A stretch of 64,000 nt of DNA from Ceratopteris richardii. Taxonomy: Eukaryota; Streptophyta; Polypodiopsida; Polypodiales; Pteridaceae. Below the pieces are notes generated by a model, which was not told the origin of the DNA, did no database searches, and saw only the letters and a program-made list of their open reading frames with translations. This document shows, one piece after another, positions 8,675 to 18,169 of this stretch. The translations under genes were made by a program, and so were the position numbers. Positions within the stretch are counted from its first letter, which is position 1. Each line of letters begins with the position of its first letter. The DNA lies in assembly GCA_020310875.1 (NCBI GenBank), contig CM035407.1, positions 73,328,721 to 73,392,720 of the forward strand, written 5' to 3'.

Positions 8675-9299
8675 GCTGGAGGCAGAAGAGGCACAACAAG
8701 TGGAGAATGTGCAAATGCAGGCAACAACCTCCGAGGTACCTGTTACCACAGTTGAAACGGATGAAGAGGACGATGAAGATGAAGAATATGAGGAAGATGC
8801 GGAGGATTATGATCAAGGGCATCAAGATGAGCAACAAGATGAGCAACAAGATGAGCAACAAGATGTGCCAGAACTTGTAGGTGCACCTGCATATACAGCT
8901 CAACTACAAAGGTTGTACGACAATCAAAGCAGTACAAGAAAGGCATCAACTCTCTCTTGTGTCAGGCCAAGCTTTGATGCAAGAAATGCTATCAGATGAT
9001 GGGGTGGATCAACATTTCATTGACACCCTCAAATTAGTGTCAGAATCTTTAGGAGTTCCGGAGGCTGTCCACACTGCAGTCCACCAGTCCGTGAGGTATG
9101 ACAAACGCAGAGTTGACACATTACCACGAGCACATAAGACTATCAGGATGCCCATCACAGAAGAAGAAGTAACCATTGAAGCCACAGCTACCCCCACCAC
9201 CACCATTGACCTCTCTGCTGAAACCTTCGTTCAGACATCACCCATCTCACCCAGCGCCCCCCATTACCACCTTCTCCACCCCCACCACCACCTCCCACC
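8675..9299 (+). pseudogene. Gypsy 1 3' ORF, acidic region with QDEQ minisatellite
   Basis: Resumes after the inserted element with an acidic run (ETDEEDDEDEEYEEDAED). Then come tandem copies of a 12-bp unit encoding QDEQ (about 8822-8868). The frame ends at TGA near 8999. The neighbouring frame from 8881 carries the likely continuation (LVSGQALMQEMLSDDGVDQ, DTLKLVSESLGV), so an indel lies near 8920. The acidic block matches in position an acidic Glu/Asp block in the gypsy 2 3' ORF, before its coiled coil. Confidence 0.6.
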
Positions 9300-9914
9300 A
9301 TGGAAGAAACGGCAGTCATCACCTCTACCTTCACTTATAACCCAACCTCATTCACATCATTCTCATTTCGAGAACCCACCTCACAAGACACCCTCGTCTC
9401 TTTCATCACCAATCCCTTGTACACTTCAACCCTTCTATCCTCCGAACCCATAATTGGCCATCCCATAATTCCAAGTGTGGTTGGAAACCCTGCACCCACA
9501 GAAGGCACCCTGTGTTTCCCAGCCTATCCCCCAATATGGATACCTCCATTCCATGACCCTCCCTTCCCATCCGTCCCCTACACCTCATTCTACCTAACTG
9601 CACCGCCCCAACAGCCATCCTTCGTGGCACAGTCCATCAGCACTCCAATGTTTTAGAGGCACATTTCCCCGATGTTTGCAATGACATCAATCTACACGAA
9701 CACCACTCTCACTTCACCTACCATACCCACCTACATGGTAGCCCCTATACACACCACTCTGTCTGACCCAATGGACATTTCACCCACCATAGCACCTCTC
9801 CCCACAATTCCACCCTCTCCCCCTCCACTAACCCCCACCTCACCACTCAACACATCATTAGTAGACACAGCATTCACTACCTCCCTTCCCATTCCCACCT
9901 CCCCTGCATTCTAA
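9300..9914 (+). pseudogene. Gypsy 1 3' ORF, Pro/Thr/Ser-rich low-complexity region
   Basis: Two open stretches (9300-9656 and 9672-9914) full of Pro, Thr and Ser, with no domain I recognise. They read like a long disordered linker between the acidic and coiled-coil parts. The shift at about 9250 and the TAG and TAA stops show decay. About 90 bases of broken linker follow before the coiled-coil frame. Confidence 0.45.
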
Positions 9915-10001
9915 ACTTTTCCCCTTGCATCTCATAATGTAAATAGCACGTTCACTACATTACTTCAGTGTGCACATCAACTACAACAAGAATACCATCA
10001 A

Positions 10002-11216
10002 TTGGAAGAATGCACTGTTGCCCTCCAAGCAGAATCTCAGCGTCTACAAGCTAGAGTCAACACTCTCAAAGATGATTACCAAACGCTTCTAGCAGAACAT
10101 ACCACCTTACAACAGGCTCACACAGAATTGGAATCGAAAATATCGACAGTGGATGATCAAGCCGTGAAGGAACTGGAAAGTATGCTCGAGTCCCAAATGA
10201 TATCCAATGCTACACTTAGACGCAATCTTGGGCTATTAAGGAAGTATATGGCAGCAGCACTAGAAGAGAACAAGAGGCTTCAGCAACAAAACCAAGACAA
10301 CTTTGAAGCGGCTATGGAAGGAACTGCAGGAGAAACCATTAGCCCTACCAAGTATAGAGCAGTCCCATCTGAAGACATTTGCATCTTACTCGAAGAGCAT
10401 GCAAATTTCTTGGAGTCATATGAAAAGTTAGAGGTTGAATGTGCGGATCTAAAGAAGCAGATAGCCAGTGCCCCCACAGCTCAACAGGATCCGATAATCT
10501 TGCAACACTCTACAGAAGAAGCAGAGACCCTCCGGAAACAGGTGGCAGAACTCCAAGCACGCCTCTTACCATATGAAAGGACACCCTCGCCAACTGAAGA
10601 ACCAGAACCTGAAACAGTTGTGGAAATCCCCGTCAATGATAGCTATGAAGAGCCGTACGAGCCGATGCCCACACCCGACGGTCGGGTCACAGAGGAAGGA
10701 CAGGACACTTTAGAAATTGGAGTTCCAGATTGGGTTAAAAGGATCGAGAAAGTAGGAAAGACACATGATGATCGCGTTGCCGTGCAAATTCAATCTCTCA
10801 CAAATCTGGAAGAAACTGTCCTTCGATCTTCTTACTTTCAGAACCTATCCCACCAACGTTTGATCACAACATCAGAGATGCAATACATGCCTTACTTTTT
10901 CTTGCTACATGATTATAATGCTGAAGTTAAAAGTCATACAGGGAAGGAGCCCACATTCGCCACTCAATTTGAGCCAGAGGACTTACCGCCAGATGCCCGT
11001 GCTGGCTCGATCTTCCAACCTAATTGGCGTGCACGTCTACTAACCGATTACCCTGAGATGATGAGCACATGGGCAACCATGCCACTGTATATCAAGTATA
11101 ATCCATGCTATTGCCCAATGGTACATCGCAGATCCTGGCAAGCATTTGCAATCAAGGTACGCAACAATAAAGAATGCTTGGCTTGGGTTAACTATCCATA
11201 TTTTGCTCCACCTTGA
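10002..11216 (+). CDS. Gypsy 1 3' ORF, coiled coil and start of conserved C-terminal domain
   Basis: A 404-residue frame. Roughly the first 190 residues are heptad-rich coiled coil (LQAESQRLQARVNTLKDDY, KQVAELQARLLPYE). An acidic Pro-rich linker follows (TPSPTEEPEPE). The last 170 residues are globular, with IPDWVKRIE-type entry (VPDWVKRIEKVG), FQPNWRARLL, YIKYNPCYCP and ECLAWVNYP. The W..R, NP-Y/F-CP and CL-NYP pattern recurs in gypsy 3 near 26470-26690, so this is a conserved element protein. TGA 11214-11216 interrupts it; the frame continues. No known fold is recognised. The coiled coil suggests self-assembly, which is inference. Confidence 0.7.
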   Translation: MEECTVALQAESQRLQARVNTLKDDYQTLLAEHTTLQQAHTELESKISTVDDQAVKELESMLESQMISNATLRRNLGLLRKYMAAALEENKRLQQQNQDNFEAAMEGTAGETISPTKYRAVPSEDICILLEEHANFLESYEKLEVECADLKKQIASAPTAQQDPIILQHSTEEAETLRKQVAELQARLLPYERTPSPTEEPEPETVVEIPVNDSYEEPYEPMPTPDGRVTEEGQDTLEIGVPDWVKRIEKVGKTHDDRVAVQIQSLTNLEETVLRSSYFQNLSHQRLITTSEMQYMPYFFLLHDYNAEVKSHTGKEPTFATQFEPEDLPPDARAGSIFQPNWRARLLTDYPEMMSTWATMPLYIKYNPCYCPMVHRRSWQAFAIKVRNNKECLAWVNYPYFAPP

Positions 11217-11906
11217 GGGACCCCAATCGTAGCCTACATGATATCAACAATTCGACACTGGTCTACACGTCTAAATAATGTACCCGACATAGTAGCGAAA
11301 ATGTGTATGAAAATATTCGAGCTCATGACCATTGTCTTCAAAACCTTTCGGAAGGTACAAGCTCCATACATCTCTGCCCCTGGATTCTCTCAAGGTAACA
11401 AGGATTTAGTCTACGACATGAGCCAGACTCCCTCGGTCAATATAATCTTTGCCTAGCATGCACGAATAAAGTACTTACCCGCATGCTTCAAGCAGACATT
11501 TGAGGAAATGTTCTCTACGGGATTCTGCAAATATCATTCGGAAATTTTCATTCCCAGACCAACACATTTGCTACATCTATTCGCAGTAGAACAAGCCATC
11601 CATGCAGATCAGTTACGTCTGCCACATCCGGACATTCCAGGACCAATTGATTGGGATCGCATGATGACAGATTTGGCCAGAGGACTACGCATACAAGAAC
11701 ATCAACTTGCCACTCATATGGTGGACTATTACATCCAGCACTCCCAGCAACAAGAGTTTGTCAGAGACGACAGACGCGAGAGAGGGGGGGGTGTTGAGAG
11801 CAGGATGGGCACCCAAGGACTGAGGAGACAAGGAAGCCAGCGGAGAGAGTCAGAGCAAAGCAAAGGATTAAGTAGACAAAGCAGTCGACGCAGATCTGGC
11901 AGATAG
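11217..11906 (+). pseudogene. Gypsy 1 3' ORF, end of conserved C-terminal domain
   Basis: Continues in the same frame through YMISTIRHWSTRLN, a TAG at 11454-11456 and then KQTFEEMFSTGFCKYHSEIF. The last pattern pairs with QTFEEAFFRGFLEIELEIF in gypsy 3 (about 26938-26995). The tail is Arg/Gln-rich and runs through the polypurine tract into the LTR, ending at TAG 11904-11906. Two stops make it a pseudogene, but the homology spans both. Confidence 0.6.
11778..11791 (+). promoter_or_regulatory. Polypurine tract, gypsy 1
   Basis: GAGAGAGGGGGGGG directly before the TG of the 3' LTR. It is the expected primer for plus-strand cDNA. Confidence 0.88.
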
Positions 11907-12429
11907 GGCCTTCAAAATTTTCCAAATCAACACCTCTATAACAGTGATTCTTATCACTAACAATCATTGTAAATACCATTTCATATTTTTGTAGCTCCAT
12001 TTTGTGCAAGCCAAGGAGTCCTTGAGCTTGAGGAGCTTTAGAAGTACCTACATATCAGTTTTCATATTTTTTGGACTCCGTTTAAGCCCTCAAATAGGCC
12101 CTAGAACCTAATTTTTAACTAGGCCGGACACTAGGTCTGGACAGGGCCAAAACCTAGTCAAAAACTATAAATAGAGCTAGAAAGCTCAGTTTTGGGGGAG
12201 CTTGTAATTGATTTGAACTTGTAAGAGCTTTTCTGGAAGTAATCAAAAGAACTCCATTGCTTCTCACTCTTTGTCTTGCCTTGTGTGCGCGTGTGTGTGT
12301 ATGTGTGTGCATGTTAGTGTGCTTCGCACTCACGCACTTGTGCCTTCACTTGCTCGAGGTCATCATACCATCCTCACGTCTTCCCGGATTGACATTAAAG
12401 GAGGTGCTACTCATCACTGAGCTACAACA
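11792..12429 (+). repeat. Gypsy 1 3' LTR (638 bp)
   Basis: Begins TGTTGAGAGC after the polypurine tract and ends GCTACAACA. The end is proved by codon continuity of the interrupted gypsy 2 frame from 12430 (PVPTMPKEV). TATA box CTATAAATAG is at 12165-12174. A GT-rich microsatellite lies at about 12284-12320. The matching 5' LTR is left of the window. Confidence 0.85.
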
Positions 12430-13443
12430 CCTGTACCTACTATGCCAAAGGAAGTAATGCGCTTCATGGGTCAAGTGAGATGGCATGGTCGTCATTTACG
12501 GTGGCTCGCTCATTTAGCCATTCCACTCAATCGTTTAATCACGAGTACTCCTAAACAGTTTGATTGGACTCAGGAATGTCAAATTGCTTTTGATCGACTA
12601 AAGGGATTATTAACACAAGTTCCAATTTTACAACCTCCTGATTGGGAACGCCCATTTCATGTTTTTGTAGATGCATCAGATATCGCCATTGGAAGTGTCT
12701 TGATGCAACAGACTGATAAGTGGTTTCGGCCTGTTTATTATGCAAGTAGAAGGCTTGCTCCTACCGAAAAGAATTATTCAGTCATTGAAAGAGAATGTCT
12801 TGGTTTGGTATATTTTGTAAAGAAATTTTGGCACTATTTACTTGGCCATAAATTTACTTTTCATGTCGATTATGCTGCACTTGTCTATCTAGTATGACAA
12901 CAACATTTAGGTGGTCATATAGCACGTTGGGTTCTACTTTTACAAGAGTTTGATTACGAAGTAATTCATCGACCCGGAACTACACATGCATTAGCAGATT
13001 TCCTTTCTAGGTTGGATTCCAATGAAGCTCCGGTCGGTGTTGATGACACCACACCTGCAATTTATGTTACTGACCCTACTAATGATGAATCTGTAGAACC
13101 CCCTGTGACACTTAATTACTATGATCAACTATTAACTTTTCTTACTGATGGATATCTTCCTGCTCAGAATTCTCTTGCAATGCGTAGGAAAATTGCAGTT
13201 TACAGTCGTAGATTATGGTTAATTGCTGGAGAATTGTACTATATGGATCACACTGGAGTTTTACTTCATTGTATTCCTCCACATGAAGTAAACTCAGTTA
13301 TAGCTCTGGCACATTCAATACCTTCCGGTGGACATTTTGCAGCAGATTTAACGCACCGAAAAATTCTGCAAAGTGGACTTTGGTGGCCTACTATGTACAG
13401 AGATATATCTCAGTTTGTTAAAAACTGTGATAATTGTCAGTGA
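12430..13443 (+). pseudogene. Gypsy 2 RNase H and integrase zinc-binding domain
   Basis: One frame broken by TGA 12895-12897. The start (PVPTMPKEVMRFMG) is the RT connection region, cut by gypsy 1. RNase H has FHVFVDASDIAIG, YASRRLAPTEKNY and VIERECLGLVYFV. After the stop come HIARWVLLLQEFDYEV and the ADFLSRL end. The zinc-binding module is canonical and single: AHSIPSGGHFA ... CDNCQ. TGA 13441-13443 and TAG 13450-13452 separate it from the catalytic core. Confidence 0.85.
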
Positions 13444-13452
13444 TCTGGATAG

Positions 13453-14381
13453 CCGTTACAATGCCACTTCTTCCCTCTACAACCTCTCTTACCTTTAGAA
13501 CCTTTCCAGAAGTGGGGCCTTGACTTTATTGGGCCAATTACACCTCCAGCCATACTTAGTAATAATCGTTATATTCTGACATGTACAGATTATGCTACCA
13601 GATGGGCAAAAGCTTGGGCTTTACGGTCTGCTACAGCTATTTCGGTAGCAAAGTGTCTAATGAAGGATGTATTTCCAAGATTTGGATTACCTCTGGAGCT
13701 TGTGACAGATCAAGGCACGCATTTTGTTAATAGTTTAATGAAAGTACTCACACACTCTTTTCAGATTATGCATAAGTTTAGTTCACTGTATTATCCTTGT
13801 GCAAATGGCTTAGCGCAGAGTACAAACAAGACTTTGTTGAATATGCTTCGTAAACTAATTCTGGAATCACCGGAAAGATGGGATCAACTGTTACCTGCAG
13901 TATTATGGGCATACCGGACTACATACAAGGTAGCAACAGGACTAACCCCTTTCAAACTGGCTTACGGACTAGAAGCCATAGCTCCAATGGAAGTTGTTAT
14001 TTCTAGTTTACGTGTGGCCATCATTCAGAAGTTGTTACCAGAAGAGTCCTTGCCATTTCGGTTGGACACACTTAGAGAACTATATGAGCATCGCTGGGAA
14101 AGTTTTCTGACTATTCAGGAAGTGCAGTTAAGACAAGCTCGTACTCATGACCGGTATCTTAAAACTCCAGTTTTCCAGTAGGACAGCTTGTGTTATTTTA
14201 TAATGCAAAATCAAATCGCTCGGCTGGAAAATTCAAGTTACGATGGTTTGGTCCTTACCGGATTACTGAACAAGTAGGTCCAACTACTTTTTGGTTGACT
14301 ACTTTGACCGGAATTCCTCTTCCGAAAGTGATAAATGGTTCAAAGTTGGGGCCGTATCATCAAGCATCTGACTCTCGCTGA
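13453..14381 (+). pseudogene. Gypsy 2 integrase catalytic core and C-terminal domain
   Basis: The core reads from 13453 to TAG 14179-14181. It shows WGLDFIGP, LVTDQGTHF and YYPCANGLAQST; the glutamate of the DDE triad is replaced by Gln in GLAQS, so it is catalytically dead as written. A shift near 14170 moves the C-terminal domain to 14190-14381 (KFKLRWFGPYRITEQVG, the GPF/Y motif). It follows the RNase H region in normal gypsy order. Confidence 0.85.
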
Positions 14382-14709
14382 CGTGTTCTTCATTTTTTTT
14401 GCGTGTTATTTATTTTGTTTTTGCGTGATTAATAAAATAAGTCTGTAAATATCCTCGTTTTGCTACCTAATTATGTTCAACAACTGCCTTGAATTATCAT
14501 TCTGCTCATGCATGCACACCGAAGTTATGAAGGTTATCATCTCAATATCGCGCGATGATTAACGAATTCAATTGCTTCTCGCTGTCGACTATCTACTTAA
14601 TCTTCTTTTTTCCACTGTTAACTGCTATTGTGTCTGTGTGATTTGTGTGTTTGTGCTCTCTGTAAACCCTGCACAATTATGTTCTCGTGCTTGCTATTGT
14701 CTGTGTATC
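14382..14709. other. Gypsy 2 spacer between integrase and 3' ORF
   Basis: T-rich sequence with no supported coding region. It corresponds in position to the 4659-4871 spacer of gypsy 1. Confidence 0.4.
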
Positions 14710-15609
14710 ATGGAAGCTCCGGCAAACTTCGTCGCCTTCCGTGAAGGACTCCCTACTGATGTAGGTGAGTTCTTGCGCGTCTGTGGGTTGGCCAATTTCG
14801 CTGAATTGCCTTGGCATTCAGTGGATTTTCACCCTTTCTATGCCCAGATCATCGCTGCTATCGCTGCCACACTTGCTACGGAGCAGAGTTGGCCAATAAC
14901 TTCCTTACCCTCTCGTACCGTAATCACTTTACAATCCTTTGCTGATGCATTCTGACTCACTCCAAAAGGTCGAGACAATGGCCCGAATTCGCCAATAACC
15001 ATAATGATCCAATTGTTTCCTAGGTATTCATCCAATGAATATGCAATCCTCTGTCGCCCCGAGCTTGAAAGATCAGCCCTGCAATTCCTAGTAGCTATCT
15101 TGAACCTGCAGAAACGCACATATGGCATTTCGCGTCCTTTCTACTCAGTAATAGATCTAGCTGCTCGAGAGCCTGTAAACTTTGCCTCATACTTTGTCCG
15201 TCGCATTCACAGAGAATGTGTTTCAATCATCAAACAAGTCAACAAGGGAGATATGCCATGATCAAGGTTACCACATATTCTTAGTTTCCTATTTCCGGTC
15301 ATCCAAGCAGCATAACCACCACCCCGAGGGCCCGTTCTGCACCATGAAGAATCCGCGCAGCTACTGGAAGATGATGAAGAAGATGAAGAAGAAATTTTCC
15401 ATCTCCTCCGCCGCAAAAGAATCAGAATAAGTTCATCTGACAGTGAAGTACAGGGTTCTGCCGCAGATGACAAAGAAGAAAAAGGACAGGGAGAAGAAAC
15501 TTTCCACGATACAGCAACATCCATGCATCCTGATTCATTAGCACAGTCCTCTTCGGAGCAGCAACAAGAACATGATGATACCGCCAGCTCTGGAGATAGT
15601 TCTACTAAA
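14710..15609 (+). pseudogene. Gypsy 2 3' ORF, N-terminal globular and acidic part
   Basis: Starts at ATG 14710 (MEAPANFVAFREG) and stays in one frame to the copia A insertion. It is broken by TGA 14953-14955, TGA 15259-15261 and a TAA near 15310. The globular part includes VCGLANFAELPW, AILCRPELERSALQF and FASYFVRRIHRE. Helix order and place after integrase match the gypsy 1 frame at 4872-5748, though residue identity is low. An acidic stretch (LLEDDEEDEEEIFHLL) follows, then a Ser/Gln-rich tract. It is probably the same protein type as in gypsy 1. Confidence 0.55.
15605..15609. repeat. Target-site duplication, left copy (CTAAA)
   Basis: CTAAA before copia A; repeated at 22066-22070. Confidence 0.95.
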
Positions 15610-16633
15610 TGTTGGAGACCTTTTAATCTCCAAAGGTTTGATCTACACTGACTTAAGAACACTTCTATGTCAGCTATAAACCAAACTTTACACAAACAAT
15701 GTTCCTTTTTACCAAAACTTCAAGCAACACTTCTCTGAGTGAAGAAATGTCAACTTCAGAAAGTCTGCTTCAGATATCAACTTCTTTACCTGCACAAATC
15801 TTCAAATTTCTTCAAGTAAATGATGCACAAGTATTAGCAATACCTTTGCGCAATCATACTAGCCATTAGTTCTCAAAACTAATCACCAAAAGTTTAATTT
15901 GATCATTAAGATCAAATACATGTCAGAAAATGACTCTCAGAAGTTGCGCCTTCGACATAGTCAACTTCTTAACTTGATTTCTCCCAATCTGGAACCCGTT
16001 TTGCTAAATGCTTTTAGCCATAGCTTCCTCATCTTCTAACTTAAATTTTAAGTGCTCACTCATCAAAAACTTTACAGTATACACTCAGATCTGATCAAAA
16101 TACTGAGACGGAAAAGTGCGCTACTTTTGGCTTCAGTTTTCACATTCTACATATGAATGTTCCTAATGATCATTCTCACAGTAGGAGAGGAATTAGATTC
16201 TGAAACTCTAGACATAGCTTCATTAGCTTCTCAATTAGATGTGTACAAAAGGATTTCTGATCCACATGATCAGACAGAGAGCACTCAGAGAAAAACCCAT
16301 CGCTATTTTCTGGGAAAAAACTCTCTACACATCTTCCTCAAAATTGTCATCTACAAAATGACTCTATTACTTTTTCCTCATACATTTCTTGTCATAATTA
16401 TCTTATATATACATGACTTTGGACTCATCTCGCGTCTATGACTCTACTCCTTATCATCCTAAGGATTTAACTATGGTAGCTTACAAGATTCTTCACTCAT
16501 ATGTACATATGTGTACAAGACAACATTCTGACTTCTTCTTCATTTTTGCAAATGTCTTCCTTTGCTTCATTCTGACCATAAGCATTCTCCATGATCTGTA
16601 TAATCACCAATTTGTGATTGGTTTGCTCCAACA
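15610..16633 (-). repeat. Copia A 3' LTR (1024 bp)
   Basis: Plus-strand ends are TGTTGGAGAC and GCTCCAACA. A minus-strand TATA box (TATATATAAG) is at 16402-16411. The U5 end holds a hairpin with arms TTGGAGA and TCTCCAA (15612-15633). Confidence 0.95.
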
Positions 16634-16645
16634 GCTCCCCCTCAA
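16634..16645 (-). promoter_or_regulatory. Polypurine tract, copia A
   Basis: The minus strand reads TTGAGGGGGAGC against the 3' LTR, the same tract as in copia C, D and E. Confidence 0.88.
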
Positions 16646-18166
16646 TCACTAATTGTGATTATTCCATTCTTCTTCACTCCTGCCATCTCCTTGAATCTCT
16701 GTAGCTTAGGTCCATCCAAGCTCTTTGTCATTATATCTGCCACTTGTTCTTTTGTTGGAGTGTACATCACTTCAATCTCTTTATCAAGTACCTTTTCCCT
16801 CAAGAAATGATACTGTATCTCTATATGCTTAGTCCTGGCATGAAAAACAGGGTTAGCTGCCAAATACAAAGAACTCATATTGTCTCCAAAAATTATTGGA
16901 GTACTATGATCAATCTCAAAACTTTTCATCAAGGTCTTCAACCATATGACTTCTTTTGCAGCTTCTACCATTCCCTTATACTCGGCTTCTGTGGATGATA
17001 AAGCAACTGTATGTTGCTTCTTTGAACACCAAGATACTAGCTTATCTCCAACATAACATAGATATCCATGAGTAGACCTTCTATCATCTGAGTCACCTGC
17101 CCAATCTGCATCACTAAACACTTTGATTCTTGTGTCAGAAGTGAAACCATAGTACAAACCTTCACTTAGGGTTCCTTTGATATATCTGAGTACCCTTTGG
17201 GCTGCAATCCAATGAGTCTTCTTTGGACAATGCATAAATTGTGACAACACACCTACTGCATATGATAGGTCTGGCCTTGTCAAGGTAGCATAGATCAAAC
17301 TACCTACCAAACTCTGATATTTTTTCATGTCATTGAACTCTTCACCTCCATACCTGCTTAATTTATGATTTACCTCCAATGGTGTAGTTGAGGTCTTGCA
17401 ATCTTCCATGTTAAACTTGGCTAGAAGATTCTTCAAATATCTTTCTTGTGAAACATATACTCCATGTTGAGTATACACAATCTGCATTCCTAGAAAATAA
17501 GATAAGTTTCCCAAGTCACTTATCTTAAACTCCTTCTCTATTTGCTTCTTGAGTTCATTGATTCCTTGAGCATCTGTTCCTGTAACAATAATATCATCAA
17601 CATAAATGCACATGTAAATATATCCATTTTCACTTGCCTTCACTAGCAAGCTACTATCTGCCTTTGATGCTTGAAATCCACATTCATTCAAGAACTTGAC
17701 CAATCTGTAATTCCAAGCTCTTGGGGCTTGCTTCAACCCATATAAAGCTCTCTTGAGCTTACACACATAATCTGATCCAATTGATTTCATGAAGCCTTCT
17801 GGTTGTTCCATATATACTTCATCTGCAATGTAACCATTAAGAAATGCATTCTTCACATCCAATTGTGATAATTTCCATCCTTTGCAAGCAGCAATAGCAA
17901 TCAATGTCCTAATTGTAGACATCTTAGCAACAGGACTAAAGGTTTCATCATAATCTACCCCATAAGTTTGGGCATAACCTTTGACCACAAGTCTAGCCTT
18001 ATATCTAGACACCTTACCATCTGCAAACCTCTTTGTTTTATATACCCACTTGCATCCAATGACCTTCTGATTCTTTGGTCTTGGTACTAACTCCCAAGTT
18101 TCATTTTCAAGTAGAGCATCATACTCTTCTTGCATTGCCTTCTCCCAATTCTGTTTACCTTTGGCT
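16642..18166 (-). CDS. Copia A reverse transcriptase and RNase H
   Basis: Minus-strand frame; the first ATG is at 18135 (497 residues) but the frame is open upstream to the shift near 18166. RT motifs: [36 protein letters not shown] and the active site YVDDII at about residues 179-183 of the ATG product. RNase H: FSDADWAGD, SSTEAEYKGM and GDNMSSLYLA. It ends next to the polypurine tract. Its domains match copia E one for one. It is out of frame with gag-PR-IN by a two-base deletion, so RT would not be made as part of the normal polyprotein. Confidence 0.93.
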
Positions 18167-18169
18167 TCT

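Larger units (their letters stand above)
1..12429 (+). mobile_element. Gypsy 1: giant Ty3/gypsy LTR element, 5' end off the window
   Basis: Plus-strand Ty3/gypsy element. In order it has RT, RNase H, a doubled integrase zinc-binding module, integrase core, a C-terminal module, a retropepsin-like domain, a WVPK-repeat region, a very long extra ORF with coiled coil, a polypurine tract and a 3' LTR. A gag-only element (6047-8669) interrupts it. Its right border is exact: the LTR ends at 12429 and the RNase H frame of gypsy 2 resumes at 12430. The 5' LTR, gag and usual protease lie left of base 1. More than 9.8 kb remains after removing the inserted element, so the whole is unusually large. RT/IN type and post-pol ORFs suggest the non-chromovirus Tat/Athila group; that placement is inference. 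Confidence 0.9.

Noticed and set aside
8634..8903. Minus-strand hydrophobic ORF that looks like a membrane protein
   Set aside because: It is the antisense of the acidic Glu/Asp and QDEQ coding stretch, which produces Leu/Ile/Phe-rich shadows.
12257..12457. ORF at the end of the gypsy 1 LTR reading into gypsy 2
   Set aside because: It spans a GT microsatellite and the insertion border, so it cannot be an original gene.
16157..16652. Plus-strand ORFs in the copia A LTRs (repeated at 21589-22069)
   Set aside because: Duplicated with the LTR and antisense to the element's transcription; no recognisable product.
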